From Kiloniellaceae bacterium (GTDB taxonomy: Bacteria; Pseudomonadota; Alphaproteobacteria; Kiloniellales; J153), in NCBI GenBank assembly GCA_021776095.1, contig JAJFGO010000088.1:55958-119957 (forward strand): DNA of 64,000 nucleotides, given 5' to 3'. The notes under the pieces were generated by a model. It searched no databases and was not told the DNA's origin. It saw only the letters and a list, made by a program, of their open reading frames with translations. How positions within the stretch are numbered: position 1 is the stretch's first letter; each line of letters starts with the position of its first letter. Below, one piece after another: positions 59,786-64,000 of this stretch. A program made the translations under genes and the position numbers.

Positions 59786-59800
59786 CGCACCCTCCGTTCG

Positions 59801-60358
59801 TTACTCGACTTGCCGCATCGTCCCGGAGTGTCGGTCCACCTCGAGACGCTCGACCAGCGAGCCATCCACTGTGGTGATGTCGGCCACGATGTTGTCGTCG
59901 TCAGCTTCGCTCACCTCGCCGACCTTGAGGCGCTTGTTGCCGTGCATCTCGAGGCGATGTTCAAGGAAATGGCGGACATCGTCGGCCGTCAGATCCTTGC
60001 TCGGCACGACCTGGCCATTGAGGCCCGGGCCGGTGCCAAAACGCGGCCGCATCTTGCCCTGACCGCCCGAGCCGGGCCCCATCATGCTTTGTCCGCCTTG
60101 GCCGGGTCCCATCATACCGGGACCCATCATGCCCTGGCCGCCCATACCGGGCGCCATCATCCCTTGACCCATCAAGCCCATGGGACATGGCTGATCGGTT
60201 CTTTGGCCACCCTGGCCCTGGCCCATATGGGCGAGTTGGACCGGCGCTCCTGCTTTCGTGGCGCTTGGGTCGCTGGCGGCGAAACTCGGGGTAGCGAGCA
60301 GTGCCAGCGCCCCCAATCCGGCCATCGCGGCCGCCGCTGACGTTCGTATCTGTCTCAT
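59801..60358 (-). CDS. Exported Met/Gly-rich protein with C-terminal PepSY-like domain
   Basis: The 185-residue protein has a signal peptide (cleavage near SFA-AS). A Met/Gly/Gln repeat region (about residues 45-105, with GQGMMAPGMGG-like units) comes next, then a C-terminal PepSY-like domain (LTADDVRHFLEHRLEMHGN, VERLEVDRHSGTMRQVE). The methionines suit Cu(I) sequestration in the periplasm. It is the promoter-proximal gene of the leftward series, suggesting high expression under the adjacent two-component system. Confidence 0.75.
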   Translation of the reverse strand: MRQIRTSAAAAMAGLGALALLATPSFAASDPSATKAGAPVQLAHMGQGQGGQRTDQPCPMGLMGQGMMAPGMGGQGMMGPGMMGPGQGGQSMMGPGSGGQGKMRPRFGTGPGLNGQVVPSKDLTADDVRHFLEHRLEMHGNKRLKVGEVSEADDDNIVADITTVDGSLVERLEVDRHSGTMRQVE

Positions 60359-60531
60359 GGCGATGCCTTTTGCTTGGTGTTATGGAACACCATCCATGTA
60401 ATCATCCTCTGTAACGGGTCGATCACGAGCCTAGCGGCATTTTGTAACGGACTGTCACAACTTCGGTGCCGGTTATGGGCCGTTACAGATATCTTGGCGA
60501 TCACGGCTAAGGCAGGAGATACTTTGCCCCT
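60359..60531. promoter_or_regulatory. Divergent promoter region with repeated TGTAACGG octamers
   Basis: TGTAACGG occurs at 60410-60417 and 60443-60450, exactly 33 bp apart (about three helical turns), and once inverted as CCGTTACA at 60480-60487. Tandem half-sites on one helix face are usual for OmpR-type regulators. The likely binder is the response regulator encoded just to the right. Confidence 0.55.
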
Positions 60532-61281
60532 ATGAGTGCACCGGGCGCAGGACCTATGACTCACGTGCTGGTCGTCGACGACGATCGTGAGATACGCGAT
60601 CTGCTAGGGCGGTTTCTTGCCAAGCATGGGTACCGAGTCACAGCGGCACGGGACGGCAAGGAGATGCGCCGGGCCCTTGCGGATTGGCGCATCGACTTGG
60701 TCGTCTTGGACCTGATGCTACCGGGCGAGGACGGCCTGACGCTGTGCCGAAAACTGCGGGCTAAGTCACAGATTCCCGTCATTATGCTAACCATGATGGG
60801 TGAGGAGACTGACCGGATCATCGGCCTCGAAATGGGGGCCGACGATTATCTTCCCAAGCCGTTCAACCCGCGCGAATTGCTCGCCCGTATGAAAGCGGTG
60901 CTTCGGCGGGCGAAGTGCGCTCCGGCCAGGCCCGCGGCGGCGGGGAGGAAGATCCTGGACTTCTCCGGCTGGATGCTCGATCTGGGCTTAAGACGACTCG
61001 AATCACCTCAGGGGTTAATCGTTGATCTTAGCGCCGGCGAGTTCGATCTCCTGGTCGCCTTCGTCGAGCACCCACAGAGGGTACTCAGCAGAGACCAGCT
61101 TCTCGATCTCACCCATGGCCGCACTGAGGCGCCCTTTGACCGAAGCATCGACATGCAGGTGAGCCGTCTGCGCCACAAGATCGAGCCGGATCCCAAAGAT
61201 CCCGAATTGATCAAAACCGTGCGCGGAGGCGGCTACGTTTTCACGGCAATTGTGACACACAATGAGACGGCTGATACCTGA
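60532..61281 (+). CDS. OmpR/PhoB-type response regulator
   Basis: The 249-residue protein has a receiver domain with an acidic pocket (VVDDDREIR), phospho-acceptor Asp60 (VVLDLMLPGEDG) and Lys in LPKPFNPRELL. It also has a C-terminal winged helix with DRSIDMQVSRLRHKIEPDP and VRGGGYVFT. It overlaps the kinase gene by 20 bp, so the two are a unit. It probably controls its own gene and the leftward metal series through the octamers between them. Confidence 0.92.
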   Translation: MSAPGAGPMTHVLVVDDDREIRDLLGRFLAKHGYRVTAARDGKEMRRALADWRIDLVVLDLMLPGEDGLTLCRKLRAKSQIPVIMLTMMGEETDRIIGLEMGADDYLPKPFNPRELLARMKAVLRRAKCAPARPAAAGRKILDFSGWMLDLGLRRLESPQGLIVDLSAGEFDLLVAFVEHPQRVLSRDQLLDLTHGRTEAPFDRSIDMQVSRLRHKIEPDPKDPELIKTVRGGGYVFTAIVTHNETADT

Positions 61282-62629
61282 CACCATTACCACCCGAACG
61301 TTGCTGGTCCTGATCATCGGGCTGACAGTCTCACACATGCTCAGCGTCGGCTTGTATTTCACCGATCGCACAAGCGCGATCATGTTCACCGGAGGAGAGC
61401 ACACCGGGGAGAGAATCGCGACCATCTGGCGGCTGGCAGAAAAAGCTTCCCAAGCCGAACGGCGGCGGATCGTCGAGCTTGCGGACCGTCCCAAGCTGCA
61501 CGTCACCTTGAGCCAAGAAAGCGCCATCGAAGATCAGCAGGGAAGCGACTGGCAGGCAAATGTGCTTCGCAATTCATTGATCGCCCATCTCGGGAACGAT
61601 GGCAAACGGGGATTCAGACTTCGCCACATGGATGAGGTCAGCGCTGAATCCTGGCAACGACATCTGCGCCAAGGCCACCAGGATAACAAGCTAGGTGAGG
61701 TGCTGATGGCCTCGCTCCAGTTGGGCGATGGGAGCTGGCTGAACTTCGCGGCACCGGTCGAATCTCCTGAGCCCTTCTGGTCTCTCCGTTTCGCCCTTTC
61801 TATGGCGGTCATGCTGCTGGCCGTTGGCGTCCTGTCGGCCTTGGTCGTGCGCTACCTGACGCGACCGCTCGCGAAATTCGCACGCGCGGCGCAGCGGCTC
61901 GGGACTGACGTCAAAGCACCTCCAATATCGGAGAGCGGGCCAGCTGAAGTCCGCCAGGCGACACGCGCTTTCAACGAGATGCAGGATCGAATCCGGCGTT
62001 TCGTCGAAGACCGCACACAGATGTTGGCGGCCATTTCTCACGACCTAGGCACCCCGATCACGCGCTTGCGGCTGCGCGCCGAATTCATCGAGGACGAGGA
62101 GCAGCAGAAGAAGATGCTCGCCGACCTCGACGACATGGAGAAGATGGTCTTCTCGGCCCTGTCGTTTACACGGGACGAGGCCGCTTGCGAACCTCATGCG
62201 TTGGTCGATCTCCGAACTCTGCTTCAGCGCGCCTGCGACGATATGGCTGACGCTGGGCATGCGGTCACGTTGAGCACAGAGAACAATGCTGTACCCTATG
62301 GTTGCCGGCCCGCGGCACTGCGCCGCGCCCTGAGCAACCTGATCGACAACGCCGTCAAATATGGCCGTGAGGCCCATGTGTCGCTGAAAAATGACGAGCA
62401 AGGTGTCTCTATTCGAATCGACGATTGCGGCCCGGGAATTCCAGAAGAGCTTCAGGAGGATGCTTTCAAGCCCTTCCGAAGGCTCGAGGCGTCGCGAAGC
62501 CGGGAAACCGGTGGGACGGGCCTCGGCCTCACGGTCGCACGGACTATAATCCGCGCTCACGGTGGTGACATTACGCTCACCAATCGAAGCGAAGGCGGCC
62601 TCCGAGCGGATATACGATTACCCCGGTAA
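61262..62629 (+). CDS. Sensor histidine kinase
   Basis: The 455-residue kinase has two membrane helices (about residues 11-30 and 176-198) bracketing a periplasmic domain of about 145 residues, a HAMP linker and H-box His260 (AAISHDLGTPITRLR). N-box NLIDNAVKYG, G1 DDCGPGIP and G2 GGTGLGLTVA follow. The periplasmic part has only scattered histidines and no clear metal motif, so copper sensing is inferred from context. It ends 105 bp from the tRNA at the island's right end. Confidence 0.92.
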   Translation: MRRLIPDTITTRTLLVLIIGLTVSHMLSVGLYFTDRTSAIMFTGGEHTGERIATIWRLAEKASQAERRRIVELADRPKLHVTLSQESAIEDQQGSDWQANVLRNSLIAHLGNDGKRGFRLRHMDEVSAESWQRHLRQGHQDNKLGEVLMASLQLGDGSWLNFAAPVESPEPFWSLRFALSMAVMLLAVGVLSALVVRYLTRPLAKFARAAQRLGTDVKAPPISESGPAEVRQATRAFNEMQDRIRRFVEDRTQMLAAISHDLGTPITRLRLRAEFIEDEEQQKKMLADLDDMEKMVFSALSFTRDEAACEPHALVDLRTLLQRACDDMADAGHAVTLSTENNAVPYGCRPAALRRALSNLIDNAVKYGREAHVSLKNDEQGVSIRIDDCGPGIPEELQEDAFKPFRRLEASRSRETGGTGLGLTVARTIIRAHGGDITLTNRSEGGLRADIRLPR

Positions 62630-62734
62630 AGGGATTCGGCCTGGTCGAGCGACAGGATCGAGGGCGTCAGAGGAAATGGAAGTTCAGAAACTACTGCGCA
62701 GCGCCGAGGTCTCGGACGTATTCTGCGGAAAAAT

Positions 62735-62783
62735 TGGAGCGGGCGATGAGATTCGAACTCACGACCCCAACCTTGGCAAGGTT
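62735..62783 (-). repeat. Right attachment site within tRNA-Gly(GCC)
   Basis: This is a perfect 49-bp copy of 35928-35976. The crossover lies somewhere inside it, most plausibly in the anticodon arm or T-arm, as for other tRNA-targeting integrases. Confidence 0.93.
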
Positions 62784-62809
62784 GTGCTCTACCCCTGAGC
62801 TACGCCCGC
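62735..62809 (-). tRNA. tRNA-Gly(GCC), integration target
   Basis: The 75-nt gene with encoded CCA folds normally: acceptor GCGGGCG paired with CGCCCGC, anticodon loop TTGCCAA with anticodon GCC, and T-arm GTGAGTTCGAATCTCAT. The 5' 26 nt belong to the host side and the 3' 49 nt coincide with the island attachment repeat. Function is thus preserved after integration. Confidence 0.97.
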
Positions 62810-62956
62810 GTATGGGTCGCCTACGGCAAGGCCGGGAGATAATGCCTTTCCCCCGACAATGCAAGAGCTACCTCCGGGCTTGCGCCCCGGCGCCCGACTT
62901 GGCTATGTCCCCAATTGGCCGAATGTGAATCGGCGGCCGAGGCAGGGAGCAGCGCT

Positions 62957-63505
62957 ATGAGCGAGAACGGAGCGGAAACCCAGGACCAGGCGCCCGAATT
63001 GCCGACCAGTCCGGGCCAGCTTCTGCAACGGCTGGAGGAACTGGGCATTCAGTCCAAGACGGTCATGCACCCGCCGGTCTTCACGGTCGAGGAGGCCAAG
63101 ACCCTGCGCGGCAGCCTGCCCGGCAGCCACATCAAGAACCTGTTTTTGCGCAACAAGAAGGGCGCCATGTGGCTGGTCACCTGCCTGGAGGACCGGACGG
63201 TCGACCTCAAGGCCCTAGGCGGGGCGCTGGGGGCCGGGCGCTTTTCCTTCGGCAGCGCGGATCGGCTGATGACCTATCTGGGCGTCTTACCCGGTTCGGT
63301 CACCCCTTTCGCCGTCATCAACGACACCGGCGGTGCGGTCACCATGGTCCTGGACAAAGGCGTGCTCGGCAACGACCCGGTCAATGCCCATCCCCTGGTG
63401 AACGACATGACCACGGCCCTGGAAGCGGCCGATCTGATCCGCTTTCTGGAGGCCGAAGGACACGCCCCCTTGATGCTGGACATGGACGACCTGGAAACGG
63501 CCTAG
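62957..63505 (+). CDS. YbaK/ProX-type aminoacyl-tRNA deacylase
   Basis: The 182-residue protein has the YbaK/INS deacylase core: KTVMHPPVFTVEEAKTLRGS, then HIKNLFLRNKKGAMWLVTC with the conserved lysine, then GVLPGSVTPFAVINDTGG. Stand-alone members clear Ala-tRNA-Pro or related mischarged tRNAs. GGGAG precedes ATG 62957. It is the first host gene right of the island. Confidence 0.9.
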   Translation: MSENGAETQDQAPELPTSPGQLLQRLEELGIQSKTVMHPPVFTVEEAKTLRGSLPGSHIKNLFLRNKKGAMWLVTCLEDRTVDLKALGGALGAGRFSFGSADRLMTYLGVLPGSVTPFAVINDTGGAVTMVLDKGVLGNDPVNAHPLVNDMTTALEAADLIRFLEAEGHAPLMLDMDDLETA

Positions 63506-63611
63506 CGGAGACCACGTTTGTCGGGCGCCTCTAACGGCAAAGTTCCGTCACAGATCTACGCGGGGTCATTACAGATGCCTGACCCAAGACCGTCTTCGGA
63601 TACAAAGCGGA

Positions 63612-63854
63612 ATGGCCGGTAAGAACACAGTTCTGAAATCTATCAATTTGCCGGGCGAGAACCGCTGCGTAGACATATTCATGAGGCCCGATGGAACCTT
63701 CGGATTTGAGGAGTTCCGGCGCTATATGGAGGATAATCGAGGCTGGTTTCCAATTGGCTTCTACGGGGACCGGGTTTTCAACAGTGAGGATGAGGCGCTG
63801 CACGACGCGCGATCAGAGGTCTCTTGGCTAAACGACGCCATGAAAGGCCGCTAA
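63612..63854 (+). CDS. Small conserved hypothetical protein
   Basis: The 80-residue soluble product begins MAGKNTVLKSINLPGENRCVDIF and has aromatic-rich FRRYMEDNRGWFPIGFYG in the middle. No motif allows a function. Unlike the frame on the opposite strand, its composition is protein-like. A hairpin 79 bp downstream may end its message. Confidence 0.6.
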   Translation: MAGKNTVLKSINLPGENRCVDIFMRPDGTFGFEEFRRYMEDNRGWFPIGFYGDRVFNSEDEALHDARSEVSWLNDAMKGR

Positions 63855-63932
63855 TGGCGGAGGGTGTTGAACAAGTCCGATTAGAGTCGATTTCCGGTGT
63901 CTGCTTATAGCAGCAGCGGACATTTTCCGTTT

Positions 63933-63957
63933 CCGCCTTAGCGCTCTGCTAAGGCGG
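63933..63957. terminator. Perfect inverted repeat, possible terminator
   Basis: Ten-base arms CCGCCTTAGC and GCTAAGGCGG surround a 5-base loop. No U-run of length follows on either side, so termination would be weak or factor-assisted. Confidence 0.45.
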
Positions 63958-64000
63958 TCTTGCGGCATGGATCATACCATCATGGGCTGAGGCGGCGGTC

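Larger units (their letters stand above)
35928..62783. mobile_element. Integrated genomic island (about 26.9 kb) in tRNA-Gly(GCC), metal-resistance cargo
   Basis: The segment is bounded by 49-bp perfect direct repeats (35928-35976 and 62735-62783). The right repeat is the 3' two-thirds of an intact tRNA-Gly; the left repeat is an orphan fragment of the same gene. A tyrosine integrase begins 33 bp inside the left repeat. All recognised cargo concerns mercury or copper handling, redox chemistry or its regulation, while both outer flanks are ordinary chromosomal genes. No conjugation, mobilisation or replication genes are visible, so it is probably an integrative element that depends on other means of transfer. 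Confidence 0.92.

Overview
The window reads as a GC-rich alphaproteobacterial chromosome, most like Rhodospirillales or their relatives. The best evidence is the block trpS, tauE-like, TIGR02186, usp, ubiB/ubiE, mutM, enoyl-CoA hydratase, rpsT, dnaA, dnaN, recF, gyrB. This is a common arrangement around dnaA in that class. The tRNA-Arg(CCU) gene also carries a group I intron of a kind known from alphaproteobacteria.

Positions 1-12,600 hold accessory metabolism. A partial LysR regulator diverges from a one-carbon pair (MttB-family methyltransferase and GcvT-fold aminomethyltransferase). Next come a TerB-like protein, a complete ugpBAEC-type glycerol-3-phosphate ABC importer with a calcineurin-like phosphodiesterase, a LysR regulator, an Ada/Ogt-type DNA repair protein and a YgjP-like metallopeptidase. 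The intron-bearing tRNA-Arg and a VOC-family protein follow. Positions 12,650-32,330 are housekeeping genes: PBP1A, the replication block, translation and repair genes, ubiquinone synthesis, trpS and murJ. Positions 32,580-35,780 hold a monooxygenase-fold protein, an APH(6)-like phosphotransferase, an M23 endopeptidase and a small secreted protein.

Positions 35,928-62,783 form an integrated genomic island of about 26.9 kb. It is bounded by 49-bp perfect direct repeats. The right copy is the 3' part of an intact tRNA-Gly(GCC) gene; the left copy is a displaced 3' fragment of the same gene, next to a tyrosine integrase. The cargo is almost entirely metal handling. A left mercury-type module has merR with a palindromic operator, a thioredoxin-like protein, merF, a GDCCVxC protein and a CPxC membrane protein, but no visible merA, merT or merP. 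A rightward copper operon sits behind a CueR-type promoter: a small secreted protein, cupredoxin, CopA multicopper oxidase, CopB, an ABC transmembrane half with no ATPase, and a PCuAC-like chaperone. A long leftward series from 60,358 to 46,626 encodes a Met-rich PepSY-like protein, YHS proteins, a DUF3141 protein, FabI, a SHOCT protein, a copper P-type ATPase, a YncE-type beta-propeller, DUF2933, an ICMT-like methyltransferase, an outer-membrane protein, two c-type cytochromes, an orphan Rieske protein and NhaA. A divergent OmpR-type response regulator and histidine kinase close the island on the right.

A working model is that copper and mercury sensing drives export (P-ATPase), periplasmic oxidation and sequestration (CopA, cupredoxin, PCuAC, Met-rich proteins) and a membrane electron-transfer set (Rieske plus two cytochromes). 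FabI and the DUF3141 protein are the least expected members. Right of the island the chromosome resumes with a prolyl-tRNA deacylase-like gene and a small hypothetical gene.
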